Shown piece after piece: positions 25,899 to 34,311 of a stretch of 43,898 bases of DNA. The stretch is from Streptomyces roseolilacinus (GTDB taxonomy: Bacteria > Actinomycetota > Actinomycetes > Streptomycetales > Streptomycetaceae). The stretch covers positions 1 through 43,898 of the forward strand of contig NZ_BMSV01000020.1 in NCBI RefSeq assembly GCF_014649335.1. Reading direction: 5' to 3'. The first letter of the stretch is position 1; each line of letters opens with the position of its first letter. The notes beneath the pieces were generated by a model. That model did no database searches. It was not told the DNA's origin and saw only the letters and a program-made list of their open reading frames with translations. The translations under genes were made by a program, and so were the position numbers.

Positions 25899-25961
25899 GA
25901 CGCTCGCGCCTCACAGGACTCCTTGCTCTGCACGTTCATCCCTACGCAGCTCTGCACATAG

Positions 25962-26365
25962 ACGAGTACGCCGACAACCAGCTCCACGGGCACATCAAGA
26001 AGACAAAGAACAGGTCGAAGTTCCTGGAGTTCTGCCGCTACCTACGCTCGCTACATCCGACCGGCACGCCCACCGCGATCATCTGCGACAACTACTCACC
26101 CCACCTGACGACCAAACGTTGCCAGCGGGCCGGGACCTGGGCCCCGGCGAACGACGTCGAGATCGCCTACACCCCGACCAACAGCTCCTGGCTCACCCGG
26201 ATCGAGGCCCAGTTCACCGCCCTACGCTGCTTCGCCCTCGACGGCACCGACCACCCCAGCCACAAGGCCCAGGGCAGCATGATCCGCCGCTACGTCATCT
26301 GGCGGAACAAGCACGCCGCCGACAAGCGCCTCAGAGCCCTGGTGAGCAGGGTCAACGCAGCCTGA
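25962..26365 (+). pseudogene. IS630-family transposase remnant (3' half)
   Basis: Without a start codon, the plus strand encodes DEYADNQLHGHIKKTKNRSK, TAIICDNYSPHLTTKR (second Asp), then TPTNSSWLTRIEAQFTALR (Glu) and GSMIRRYVIWRNKHAADKR, to a stop at 26365. These are the catalytic parts of an IS630-type DDE transposase of a different subgroup from the copies at 28671-30970. By base count the reading needs one frameshift near 26040. The N-terminal half and both IS ends are missing. Confidence 0.75.
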
Positions 26366-26387
26366 CCGGCCACGGCAATAACGGCCG

Positions 26388-26771
26388 TCACCACAGGTGC
26401 AGGAAGCTCCGGACGTCGTCGTAGCCGTCGACGGCCCGACCGTCCACGTCCGTCGGGTCGGCCTCGGCCCGCGTCGCCAGCGACTGCGCCAGCGCGAGGG
26501 CTTCATCACTGAGGCGCCCGAAGCGTCGAGCGGTGTGTCCAAGGCACAGGCCGGCCAGCCCGAGCAACGGACTGCCCGACACGGCCCGCGTCCCGACCTG
26601 CACGCACCAGTGCTCGACGAACTCCGCATCGTCGTCGTTCAACGCGGCCCCGACCAGGGCGCTCGCCGCCTCGCCCTCCGCCGAGCGGTCGCGCAGCGCC
26701 CGCTCCATCGTCTCGACCAGCGCCTCGTGAGGCAGCGCAGAAGGGTTCTCGAAACTCAGATGGGAATGCAC
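26388..26771 (-). CDS. Hypothetical protein
   Basis: I chose GTG 26771 (VHSHLSFENPSALPHEALVE) because sequence further upstream in this frame looks non-coding. The 127-residue acidic, mostly helical product has ALVGAALNDDDAEFVEHW and LLGLAGLCLGHTARRFGRL, and ends SFLHLW. It has no signal peptide or membrane segment. The stop is 23 bp from the end of the IS630 remnant. The helical repeat-like pattern resembles small accessory or immunity-type proteins, but I cannot assign a family. Confidence 0.55.
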   Translation of the reverse strand: MHSHLSFENPSALPHEALVETMERALRDRSAEGEAASALVGAALNDDDAEFVEHWCVQVGTRAVSGSPLLGLAGLCLGHTARRFGRLSDEALALAQSLATRAEADPTDVDGRAVDGYDDVRSFLHLW

Positions 26772-26856
26772 CCCGCGAGAGTACGCGGCGCCCGTCCAAC
26801 AGCTACTCGCCGCCGCCTCGTCCGACAGGACGGGGCGAACGTTGCCTGAGGCGGTA

Positions 26857-27249
26857 CTAGAGCCGCGGGCCCACGGAGATGTCGATTGCGGCCGCGTTCC
26901 AGCCGGGCTCGTCAACAGCGACACGGATCAGCCACCTGCCTCCTTCACCAATGAGGCTCACGAAGCGCGTCACACCCATGACATCACCGATGACCAGCCG
27001 TCCGTCAGCCAACGAGATCGGCCCCTCGAAGACAGTCGTGAAGGAAGGATCCGGCCCCAGCCCCTCGTCGAGCAGCTCGGTGAAGAGCCGGACCTTGACG
27101 AGCCGAACCTGAGCCTGAACCCGGACCACCACATGGGTGTCACACCCAACCGCGGCCTCGCCCTCCAGAGGCAACCCCGGCAGCCAGTCGGTCGACTCCA
27201 GCGCCAGAACCGGGTGATTCACCCGCAAGTCAACGCCAGCGACCTGCAT
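26857..27249 (-). CDS. Hypothetical protein
   Basis: GGAGGGGGCC lies just before ATG 27249. The 130-residue product has an alternating beta-rich pattern: MQVAGVDLRVNHPVLALES, VVVRVQAQVRLVKVRLFTEL, DGRLVIGDVMGVTRFVSL, then WLIRVAVDEPGW. There is no signal peptide. It could be a small beta-barrel or sandwich protein; the family is unrecognised. It lies upstream of, and in the same direction as, the hypothetical gene at 26388-26771 (gap 85 bp) and may be co-transcribed. IS remnants border the pair on both sides. Confidence 0.6.
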   Translation of the reverse strand: MQVAGVDLRVNHPVLALESTDWLPGLPLEGEAAVGCDTHVVVRVQAQVRLVKVRLFTELLDEGLGPDPSFTTVFEGPISLADGRLVIGDVMGVTRFVSLIGEGGRWLIRVAVDEPGWNAAAIDISVGPRL

Positions 27250-27399
27250 GTTCGGCCCCCTCCGAGTCCCACCTCATGACGCGCGGCGATGTTATCGGGT
27301 GGCTCCGACATGCCAGGCCCATTACCCCCGACCGCTGGGTCTGGACGTGACGCCGCCACCCATCGAGTTGACCTCCAGCGACATGAGATGTCTTGGTGG

Positions 27400-27795
27400 T
27401 CAGTCCGCCGCGGGACCGCCCGAGGGCATGGTGGTCCGGCTCGCCGGCCGAGGCCCCTTTTGACGGGCCCCGGCGGCGTGCTGATGGACCCGGACCATCG
27501 TGGAGTTCACCAAGACGACCCAGTCGAGGTCGCCTTCGGCGTCGGCCCGGGCGAGCAGCGCGGTGAAGACCTTCTCCCAGGTGCCGTCAGCCGCCCACTT
27601 CCGCAGCCGGTTGTGGACGCCCTTCCACGAGCCGAAGTGCTCGGACAGGTCCATCCACGGCGTCCCGATGTGGTACTTGAAGGCGATCGCGTCGATCACC
27701 TGCCGGTGATCACGCCACCACCCTCCCCACTTCGGAGTCCGGTCCGGCAACAACGGCTCGATCCTCGCCTACTGGGCATCAGTCAACGACACACA
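27400..27795 (-). pseudogene. IS5-family (IS427-like) transposase fragment, first part
   Basis: The minus strand encodes SLTDAQ, a TAG, then ARIEPLLPDRTPKWGG, WWRDHRQVIDAIAFKYHIGT, PWMDLSEHFGSWKGVHNRLR and DLDWVVLVNSTMVRVHQHAA. This is the N-terminal part (DUF4096-like region to the first Asp region) of a two-ORF IS5 element. An in-frame TAG near the start and loss of the second part make it non-functional. The outer end near 27815-27830 (GATGATCCGAAGGAAATG) resembles the IS end at 31450-31470. Confidence 0.75.
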
Positions 27796-27837
27796 TCAAC
27801 CAACGATCAGATGATCCGAAGGAAATGACCTAACGGC

Positions 27838-28674
27838 GTGCAGGGTGACTTGCGAGGCTCCCTGACCGTCCGGCCGGGGTTGCGCAACGACGTGACCGGG
27901 TACGCCGACCAGAATCCGGGCATGGTGCAAAATCTCGTTGCCGTGTTCAGCCTGCTCATCGGCCTGGCAGGCCTGACGCTGAGTTATGCAGCTCACCGGC
28001 AGAAGGTTCGGCAGGACAGACAGGAGGCGGCACTCCGCGAGGGGGAACTGCAGAGGTTCCAACGTGAGCGGGAGCAGGAGCAGCGGCTACGCGAGCGCGA
28101 ACAGAGCGCCGAGCGACAGCGGGAACGGCATCAGGCATCCATGATCAACGTGAATGTCACGCGGCTCCTGTCCCCTCTGGGTCACATCATCCCAAAGGCC
28201 GTGATCCAGAACCGGTCCAACCAGCCGGTCCGGGACGTGCGCGTATCCTTCCGCGACGAGGTGGTCGGCGAGTTGCCCCTCCTCGGTACCGGTGAGGACG
28301 CCTTCGAATTGGATCCCACGGAGTCAGACGCGTACGGCTACCTACAGCACATCACTGTCGACTTCACAGACGTTGCCGGGATCCGCTGGCGCCTAGAAGG
28401 CCGCGGTTACCTGCGACGCGCCCGACAGGGCACAGGCAGCCCGGAAACCCTGGGTTCGTGGGGAGAACCGGAGCCCCCCGTCATCCAACAGGTATTCGCC
28501 CCGCCCCCGCCCCCGGGCCCGGTCTACTCCGCGCCGCCGGCCCCCGCGCCGAGAATGGGAACGGGGACCAAGGCGCCGGTATGGCGACGTGGCGAGTTCC
28601 TCAGGCCAGCCGTCGTGCTGGTTTCCTTTGTGCTGATCGCAGGAGGCGTTTGGCGGCTCCTGCACCACTACTGA
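27838..28674 (+). CDS. Hypothetical two-helix membrane protein with coiled coil; stop codon made by IS630
   Basis: The frame opens at GTG 27838 next to an IS5 remnant; GTG 27892 or ATG 27922 (MVQNLVAVFSLLIGLAGLTL) are likelier starts. An N-terminal membrane helix precedes a highly charged coiled coil (about residues 50-100, rich in QRERE). A beta-rich domain follows (about 105-200), with AVIQNRSNQPVRDVRVSFRD and HITVDFTDVAGIRWRLEG. Then come a Pro-rich linker and a C-terminal helix (FLRPAVVLVSFVLIAGG). The family is unrecognised. The TGA at 28672-28674 belongs to the IS630 end; without the element the frame would close at TAG one codon earlier, so the protein is essentially intact. Confidence 0.7.
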   Translation: MQGDLRGSLTVRPGLRNDVTGYADQNPGMVQNLVAVFSLLIGLAGLTLSYAAHRQKVRQDRQEAALREGELQRFQREREQEQRLREREQSAERQRERHQASMINVNVTRLLSPLGHIIPKAVIQNRSNQPVRDVRVSFRDEVVGELPLLGTGEDAFELDPTESDAYGYLQHITVDFTDVAGIRWRLEGRGYLRRARQGTGSPETLGSWGEPEPPVIQQVFAPPPPPGPVYSAPPAPAPRMGTGTKAPVWRRGEFLRPAVVLVSFVLIAGGVWRLLHHY

Positions 28675-28727
28675 TCTTTTCGTTAGTTCTGTGGGTGCGA
28701 TGACGCCGTTGGTGGAATCCTGATGGT

Positions 28728-29228
28728 GTGTCCTTCAAGCCTTCGCCTGTTGTTCCTCCTTTGACACGGCCGCAGTTGTCCGAGGCCCGGCGTGCGCGGG
28801 CGGCCGAGTTGTTCGATCAGGGATGCTCGGGTGCTGAGATCGCGCGGATGCTGGGGGTCAGTGACGAGAGCGTGCGGCGGTGGAAACGTGTCTGGGAGGA
28901 AGGCGGCGCCGATGCTTTGCGCCGGCGCCCGGCCACCGGGCGCCCGCCTAAGCTGGACGACGCCCAGGTCGAGCGGGTGCGGACCGCGCTGGAGCAAGGT
29001 GCCCAGAGGTACGGGTTCGAGGCCGACCTGTGGACCCTGGAACGAGTCGGTCTGGTGGTCGAGCGGGTGACAGGGGTGACGTTGTCGAGGGCCTCGGTGT
29101 GGCGGCTGCTGACAGGCCGGCTCGGATGGAGTCTGCAGCGGCCCGAGCGGCGGGCGGTCGAACGCGACGAGTCCGAGATCGCCCGCTGGATCGCTCATGA
29201 GTGGCCGCGGATCAAAAAGGGGCGGTGA
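28728..29228 (+). CDS. IS630-type transposase, first frame (HTH domain)
   Basis: GTG 28728 opens a 166-residue DNA-binding part: CSGAEIARMLGVSDESVRRW (HTH), then GADALRRRPATGRPPKL and VTLSRASVWRLLTGRLGWSL (second, winged HTH). It ends RWIAHEWPRIKKGR. The sequence overlaps the DDE frame by 28 bases. In many IS630 relatives these two parts are one polypeptide. A -1 slip at CAAAAAG (29213-29219) would join them. Confidence 0.85.
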   Translation: MSFKPSPVVPPLTRPQLSEARRARAAELFDQGCSGAEIARMLGVSDESVRRWKRVWEEGGADALRRRPATGRPPKLDDAQVERVRTALEQGAQRYGFEADLWTLERVGLVVERVTGVTLSRASVWRLLTGRLGWSLQRPERRAVERDESEIARWIAHEWPRIKKGR

Positions 29229-29800
29229 ACACACGTGCCTGGATCGTCTTCCTCGACGAGTCGGGGGTCTCGCTGCTGCCGCAGGTCCGCCGCACTTACG
29301 CGCCCCGCGGCCGCACGCCTCTCCTGCGGCACCGGCTGAACTGGAAACGCGCCTCGATGGCCGCGGTCCTGGGGTATCACGCCGCCGATCCCGAGCGAGG
29401 TCCTCGCCTGTGCTTCCACCTCAAGCCCGGCAGCTACGACACCCCAGCCCTCATCGAGGTCCTGGAGCAGATGAAGGTGTTCTACCGCGGTGAGCGGGTG
29501 GTGCTGGTCTGGGACGGGCTGTCGGCTCACTGGAGCCGGGCGATGCGGGCCTGGGTCGCCGAGCAGGACTGGCTCACCCTGGAGCGATTACCGGCTTACG
29601 CACCTGAGCTCAACCCGGTGGAACTGCTGTGGTCCTCGCTCAAGAAACGCGAACTCGCCAACCTCGCCGGCGACCACCTCGCCGATGTCGCCGACGCCGC
29701 TGAACAGGGCATCCACCGGATCAACACCAACCCCCGACTGCCATGGTCCTTCCTCGCCCGCACCGGCCTCACCATCCACCCACCAACCCCACAGAACTAA
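29201..29800 (+). CDS. IS630-type transposase, second frame (DDE catalytic domain)
   Basis: This frame, in -1 phase to the first, carries NTRAWIVFLDESGVSLLPQV (first Asp), RVVLVWDGLSAHWSRAMR (second Asp) and PAYAPELNPVELLWSSLKKR (Glu), then NLAGDHLADVADAAEQGI. The full DDE triad is present. ATG 29201 could start it independently, but the more likely product is a fusion made by frameshifting. Confidence 0.85.
   Translation: MAADQKGAVNTRAWIVFLDESGVSLLPQVRRTYAPRGRTPLLRHRLNWKRASMAAVLGYHAADPERGPRLCFHLKPGSYDTPALIEVLEQMKVFYRGERVVLVWDGLSAHWSRAMRAWVAEQDWLTLERLPAYAPELNPVELLWSSLKKRELANLAGDHLADVADAAEQGIHRINTNPRLPWSFLARTGLTIHPPTPQN
29213..29219 (+). promoter_or_regulatory. Candidate -1 ribosomal frameshift site
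   Basis: C AAA AAG in the phase of the first frame is followed by GGGGC and a TGA nine bases later. The same heptamer, in the same place and with the same downstream bases (GTGAACACACGTGCC), occurs in the degenerate copy (30372-30378). It would fuse the HTH and DDE parts. Confidence 0.5.
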
Positions 29801-29814
29801 CGAAAAGATCAGTA

Positions 29815-30970
29815 ATGATCTTTTCGTAAGTTCGGTGGGTGTGGTGGGTGTGTGGGTGGGAGGCTGTCGGCGTGGCTTATCAACCTTCCCTTTCGGTTGC
29901 CGGCTTCTCCCTTCCTCCTTTGTCGCGGCCGCAGTTGGCGGAGGCGCGTCGTGTTCGGGCAGTCGAGTCGTTCGAGGACGGCGTCTCGAATGCGGAGATC
30001 GCGAGGGTGGTGGGGGTGTGTGCCGAGAGCGTGCGGCGTTGGCGGCGGGTGTGGGAGCAAGGCGGCGCTTCGGCCCTGCGGCGACGGGCAGCCGCCGGAC
30101 GCCCGCCCAAGCCGGACGACACCCTGGTCGACATGGTCCGGGCCGCGCTGGAGCAAGGTGCCCAGACCCATGGCTTCGAGGCCGATCTGCGGCCCCTGAA
30201 ACGAGTCGGCGCGGTCGTCACCCGGACAATGGGGGTGGTGTTGTCGAGGGCGTCGGTGTGGCGGCTGCTGACCGGCCGGCTCGGATGGAGCCTGCAACGT
30301 CCCGAGTGGCAGGCGGTCGAACGGGACGAGTCGAAGATCGCCCGCTGGATCGCGCACGAGTGGCCGCGCATCAAAAAGGGGCCGTGAACACACGTGCCTG
30401 GATCGTCTTCCTCGACGAATCAGACGTCTTTCTGCTCCCTCGGATCCGCCGTACCTACTCGTCCTGAGGGCAAACTCCGCTCCTGCGGCACCGCCCGGAC
30501 TGGAAGCATGCGTCGACGGCCGGGGCCCTCGGCTACCACTCCACCGACCTCGATCGCGGAGCCCGCCCGTGCTTCCACCTCAAGCCCCGCAGCCACGACA
30601 CCGCCGGACTCATCGAGGTCCCGGAGCGGATGAAGGTGTTCCACCGCAGCGAGCGAGTGGTCCTGGCTGGGACGGTCTGTCCGCCCACTGGAGCCGCGGG
30701 ATGCGGGCCTGAGCCGCCGAACAGGACTGGCCCGTCCCCAAGCGATTACCCGCCTACGCACCCGAGCCGAACCCGGTGGAACTGCCGTGGTCCTCACTCA
30801 AGAAACGCGAGTTCGCCAACCTCGCCGGCACCCACCTCGCCGTTGTCGCCGACATCACCAAGCAAGGCATCGACCGCATCAACACCAACCCCCGACTGCC
30901 ATGGTCATTCCTCGCCCATACCGGCCTGACCATCCACCCACCACACCCACCGAGCTTACGAAAAAATCAG
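29815..30970 (+). mobile_element. Second IS630-type insertion sequence, 1156 bp, degenerate
   Basis: The ends are related: left ATGATCTTTTCGTAAGTTCG at 29815, right complement CTGATTTTTTCGTAAGCTCG ending at 30970. TA is present at 29813-29814 and 30971-30972. It lies head-to-tail with the intact IS630, separated only by one TA. Confidence 0.85.
29872..30952 (+). pseudogene. IS630-type transposase, broken
   Basis: GTG 29872 opens an intact-looking HTH frame (VSNAEIARVVGVCAESVRRW, SRASVWRLLTGRLGWSLQRP) ending RWIAHEWPRIKKGP at 30387. The DDE frame starts NTRAWIVFLDESDVFLLPRI and meets a stop at 30465 just after RRTYSS. It then continues in pieces across frames (CFHLKPRSHDTAGLIEVPER, SLKKREFANLAGTHLAVVAD) to about 30952. 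Nonsense and indel mutations in the catalytic part make it inactive. Confidence 0.85.
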
Positions 30971-31001
30971 TAGCGGTGCCGATTCCAGAGGGGTCGCCGA
31001 C

Positions 31002-31271
31002 TCAAGAACCGTAAGAAGGATCAAGGGCGAGGTTGATGACCATCGCAGCGCACAAGACGAAACCAGCAATTCCCCAATATTGGGTCGGGATGAAGAAAAA
31101 GGTGTTCTTCCACCAATCCTCGTGCTCCCTGTCGCGTTCACCGATGCGCCACAGCGCCACCCCGGCCAGGCAGCCGCCGAAGAAGGCGGCAATGGGCTCT
31201 CCGGTCGCGGCACCAAGAAGAGCCCCCACCACGAAGAGGAGAGGAACCAGCCCTCCTGAACCCGTCCACAT
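31002..31271 (-). CDS. Small hypothetical membrane protein
   Basis: The 89-residue product starts at ATG 31271 (MWTGSGGLVPLLFVVGALLG). It has two or three hydrophobic segments: residues 7-22, 26-42 (IAAFFGGCLAGVALW) and 58-82 (FFIPTQYWGIAGFVL, CAAMVINLAL). A charged loop (RIGERDREHEDWW) lies between them. The family is unrecognised. It converges on the membrane protein gene at 27838-28674; before the IS630 insertions the two stop codons were only about 30 bp apart. The ribosome-binding site is weak, and the N-terminus could have been changed by the IS5 fragment upstream. Confidence 0.6.
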   Translation of the reverse strand: MWTGSGGLVPLLFVVGALLGAATGEPIAAFFGGCLAGVALWRIGERDREHEDWWKNTFFFIPTQYWGIAGFVLCAAMVINLALDPSYGS

Positions 31272-31359
31272 GAAACTTCACTATGCCGCACCCACGCTGC
31301 GGCCCACCAGGTCCAGCTCGACGTCGTAGCCGGTCGCGCGAGAGTGCCGGGCATCGTCG

Positions 31360-31455
31360 GAGTGGTGCGGCCTGGCCACCCGCTACGACAAGACCGCCAC
31401 CATTTACCTCGCCGGACTCCACATCGCCGCCCTCTTCCTCTGGTCGGCAAGATGA
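31360..31455 (+). pseudogene. IS5-family transposase 3' fragment
   Basis: The plus strand encodes GLATRYDKTATIYLAGLHIA and ALFLWSAR up to a stop at 31455, the typical C-terminus of IS5 (IS427-like) transposases. An IS end follows (GATGATCCGAAAGAAACGTC). The rest of the gene is absent. The IS701-type element begins 20 bases further on. Confidence 0.7.
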
Positions 31456-31474
31456 TCCGAAAGAAACGTCCTAG

Positions 31475-32874
31475 TAGTGCTTCGTTATGTTCTGGGCTGT
31501 CTGCGGCGCGTCCGCTGGATGGGCAGGGGGCGTCCGCAGGTGGTGCAGGTGCCGGTCCAGCACCTCAGCAGGTCCTGGAGGAGGTCGAGGACCTGGTAGA
31601 GGGTCAGGCCGGTGTGCGGACTTTTGGGTCGAGCCGCCGGAGGGTGAGGAAGGCTGGGCGGCGGTGACGAGGGTGACGTGGTGGTGCCAGGTGCGGCCCT
31701 CGAAGTGGTCCAGGCCAAGTCCGTGCTTGAGTTCGCGGTAGTCGTGCTCGATCCGCCGGCGCATCTTCGCCCACCGCACCAGGTCGGCGACCGGGGTGGT
31801 GGCGGGTAGGTTCGATATCCAGTAGCCGGTCGGGGTGTTCTGGCCGTCCGGCCATTCGGCCAGGAGCGTCTGGGTGGGTAGGACGCCGTCCCACCGGTTG
31901 CGGCCGCCGCCCGCCTCCTGAGCCGCGGCCAGGGACTGCTTGTCCGCAGGCCGGACGGTCAGGACCGCGAACCGTGAGGTCATCGCGCCTTTACTGCCCT
32001 GGCGCCAGGTCACCTCGGTGAACCGGCCGGCACCGGCCTCGGCTGCGAAGACCGAGACGGCTCGCGGTGGAGTGCGATACCGGGGCAGCGTCGGTGGGCC
32101 GAGCCCGCCGCAAGCGGGCTGGTGCGGTTCGGCGTTCTCCGGGTGGGCGACTTCCTTCCCGGTCAGCGCCAGCACATAGGACAGACCGCGCTGTTGAAGA
32201 CCGAGCCGGAAGGGGGTGCTGACGCCGTAGCCGGCATCGGCGACCACCACCGGCGCCTTCAACCGCCACTCGCCGAGCGTGTCGAGCAGGCCGAGCGCCA
32301 GGCGCCACTTCTCCTGGTGCACCACGTGATCCGGCACTCCTGCCCTGCGGCACCGCTCCGGTGCATCCGTCCACTCGCCCGGCAGATACGACTGCCAGTC
32401 CAACGGGCACGAGGCGGTGTCGGTGGCGGCATGGACGCTGACCGCGACCTGGCAGTTCGCCCGCTTGCCGATCGCGCCGCAGTACTGGCGCCCCCCACCG
32501 ACGTGGTGCCGCACTTGGGAAACGACACGTCGTCCACCACCCACACCTCAGGTGTGATCACCTCGGTCAGCCGCTCGGCGATCCGCCGCCCCGGCAGCGG
32601 ATCCCACGGCGACTGGTTCACGAACTGCTGCAGGGCCTGCATGTTCCCGTCCGGCAGCCGCTCGGCCATCGGCTGGATCGACTTCCGCCGCCCGTCCAGC
32701 ATCAGACCCCGCAGACAACACGCACCCCACCGCCGCTGATCCCGCCGCGGCACCGAGGCGAACACATCGGCAACGAACTCCGCCAAATCACCCCGGAGTC
32801 GTTCCACCTCCCCCAACCTCATACCAGGACGATGCCCACCACCAGGGTGGATCACCCAACGTAACGAAGCACTA
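31475..32874 (-). mobile_element. IS701-type insertion sequence, 1400 bp, with CTAG target duplication
   Basis: The terminal repeats begin TAGTGCTTCGTTA at 31475 and end with the complement at 32874. CTAG occurs directly outside both ends (31471-31474 and 32875-32878), the 4-bp duplication expected of IS701. It lies between two IS5 ends. The transposase inside is frameshifted. Confidence 0.85.
31485..32822 (-). pseudogene. IS701-family transposase, frameshifted
   Basis: ATG 32822 opens MRLGEVERLRGDLAEFVADV, continues to RRWGACCLRGLMLDGRRKSI and VWVVDDVSFPKCGTTSVGG (first Asp). Near 32490 the match moves to a second frame (QYCGAIGKRANCQVAVSVHA, PVVVADAGYGVSTPFRLGLQ with the second Asp, RRRIEHDYRELKHGLGLDHF with the Glu). 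Near 31680 it moves again (LYQVLDLLQDLLRCW). Two indels separate it from an intact gene. It is unlike the IS701-type element at 8144-9545 in sequence. Confidence 0.8.
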
Positions 32875-32893
32875 CTAGGTTCTGTCTCTTTGG

Positions 32894-33270
32894 TCAGCGT
32901 CGGATCCAGATGAGGATGCCAGCGAAGTGGAGTGCGGCCTGGTAGGTGATGGCGAGTTTGTCGGTTCGTGTGGCCAGGCCACGCCATTGCTTGAGGCGGT
33001 TGATACACCGCTCGACGGCGTTGCGCCGTTTGCAGGCTTCACGGTCGAAGCTTGGTGGGCGGCCGCCTCGGCGGCCCCGCCGCAGGCGGTGGCCGATCTG
33101 GTCGGACGGTTGCAGGATGACCGCCTGGATTCCTCGGTGCCGCAGATGAGCCCGGATGGCGCGGGATGAGTAGGCGCGGTCGGCCAGCACGGCGACGGGT
33201 CGGGTTCGCGGCCGGCCGGGGCCGGCGGGTTCCTCGCCGACGGTCGTGGCGGTGGTGTCCCGGGACCGCC
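32894..33270 (-). pseudogene. IS5-family transposase 3' fragment
   Basis: The minus strand encodes GPGRPRTRPVAVLADRAYSS (second Asp), then RHRGIQAVILQPSDQIGHR, RRNAVERCINRLKQWRGLAT (Glu) and KLAITYQAALHFAGILIWIR, to a stop at 32894. The first half is missing; the sequence ends where the flavoenzyme gene stops (33274). An IS end (GTTCTGTCTCTTTGGTCAGC) lies at 32879. Confidence 0.8.
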
Positions 33271-33273
33271 GGA

Positions 33274-34302
33274 TCACGTACCCGCCGGGCGCGCCAGCGC
33301 GTCGACGGTCGCGGAGAACAGCCACGGCAGCCGCTGCGCCGCGGGCACCAGCGCCGCGCGGACCGGGGGCACCCTCGTCGCGCCGAGCAGCGCGTGGGTC
33401 AGCCAGCGGTAGCGTCGGGTGATGCGCCGCCACTCCCGTTCGTAGGCCGCCGGGTCGCCGCCGACCACCGCCCGCACCGCCGCCGGCGCCTGCGCGAGCG
33501 CCAGCGCGATGCCCTCACCGGTCAGCGCGTCGACGTAGCCGGCCGCGTCGCCGACGAGCAGCACCCGGCCGGCGGTGCGCGCGCTCGAACGCTGGCGGAG
33601 CGGGCCCGCCCCGCGCGCCGGCCCGGTGGCCGCGGCTCCGCCCAGCCGCTCCCGCAGCGCGGGGAAGGCGGCGAGGTGGTCGTCGTACGCCCCGCGGCCC
33701 GCGGTGAGCACCGCCACGCCCACGAGGTCGTCGGCCACCGGGGTCACGTAGGCCTCCGCGTCGCGGGCCCAGTGCACCTCGACGTGGTCGCTCCAGGGGG
33801 CGAGCGCGTAGTGGCGCCGCAGCCCGTGCCGCCGGTGGGCGCGGCCCGGCCGGTGCAGGCCCAGGGCCCGGCGGACCGGCGAGTGCAGGCCGTCGGCCGC
33901 GACGAGGTGGCCGGCACGGGTGCCGTCGGCCACCACGCCGTCCTCGTCCTGCTCGACCCGGCGCACGGTGCGCCGCTCGACCGGCACGCCCGCGGCCAGC
34001 ACCGCCTCGCGCAGCGCCGCGTGGAGCGCGGTACGGCGCACCCCACGGCCCGGGCCCGCCCGGAAGTCGGCGTCGACCCGGCGCGGCCCGGCGACGTACC
34101 GGACGCCCCGCAGGTCGTGCCCCGGCGGGTGCACGCCGAGCGAGGCCAGGGCGGCGACGGCACCCGGCATCAGCCCTTCCCCGCACGCCTTGTCGACGGT
34201 CCCGGCGTGCCGCTCCCAGACGGCCACGTCGAGTCCCGCCCGGGCCGCGTGCAGGGCCGTGGCGAGACCCGCGGGCCCTCCGCCCACGACGAGCAGGTCC
34301 AT
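33274..34302 (-). CDS. FAD-dependent oxidoreductase, geranylgeranyl-reductase/SrsC-like
   Basis: The 342-residue flavoprotein has an N-terminal dinucleotide motif (LLVVGGGPAGLATALHAARA), a family Cys region (DKACGEGLMPGAVAALASLG) and the second FAD motif GRVLLVGDAAGYVDALTGEG. This is the normal order for the geranylgeranyl-reductase group and related aromatic hydroxylases. It is the last gene of the six-gene operon, 9 bp after the methyltransferase. In the S. griseus srs phenolic-lipid cluster, a flavoprotein hydroxylase (SrsC) acts after the type III PKS and methyltransferase, so ring hydroxylation is a reasonable guess; prenyl-chain reduction is an alternative. The stop directly abuts IS5 debris, so a few C-terminal residues may have been lost. 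Confidence 0.85.
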   Translation of the reverse strand: MDLLVVGGGPAGLATALHAARAGLDVAVWERHAGTVDKACGEGLMPGAVAALASLGVHPPGHDLRGVRYVAGPRRVDADFRAGPGRGVRRTALHAALREAVLAAGVPVERRTVRRVEQDEDGVVADGTRAGHLVAADGLHSPVRRALGLHRPGRAHRRHGLRRHYALAPWSDHVEVHWARDAEAYVTPVADDLVGVAVLTAGRGAYDDHLAAFPALRERLGGAAATGPARGAGPLRQRSSARTAGRVLLVGDAAGYVDALTGEGIALALAQAPAAVRAVVGGDPAAYEREWRRITRRYRWLTHALLGATRVPPVRAALVPAAQRLPWLFSATVDALARPAGT

Positions 34303-34311
34303 GTGGCTCCC

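Larger units (their letters stand above)
28671..29812 (+). mobile_element. IS630-type insertion sequence, 1142 bp, probably complete
   Basis: Perfect terminal repeats of about 25 bp begin CTGATCTTTTCGTTAGTT at 28671 and end with the complement at 29812. TA flanks both ends (28669-28670 and 29813-29814), the target duplication of IS630/Tc1 elements. Two overlapping transposase frames fill it. A degenerate relative follows directly, sharing the middle TA. Confidence 0.9.
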
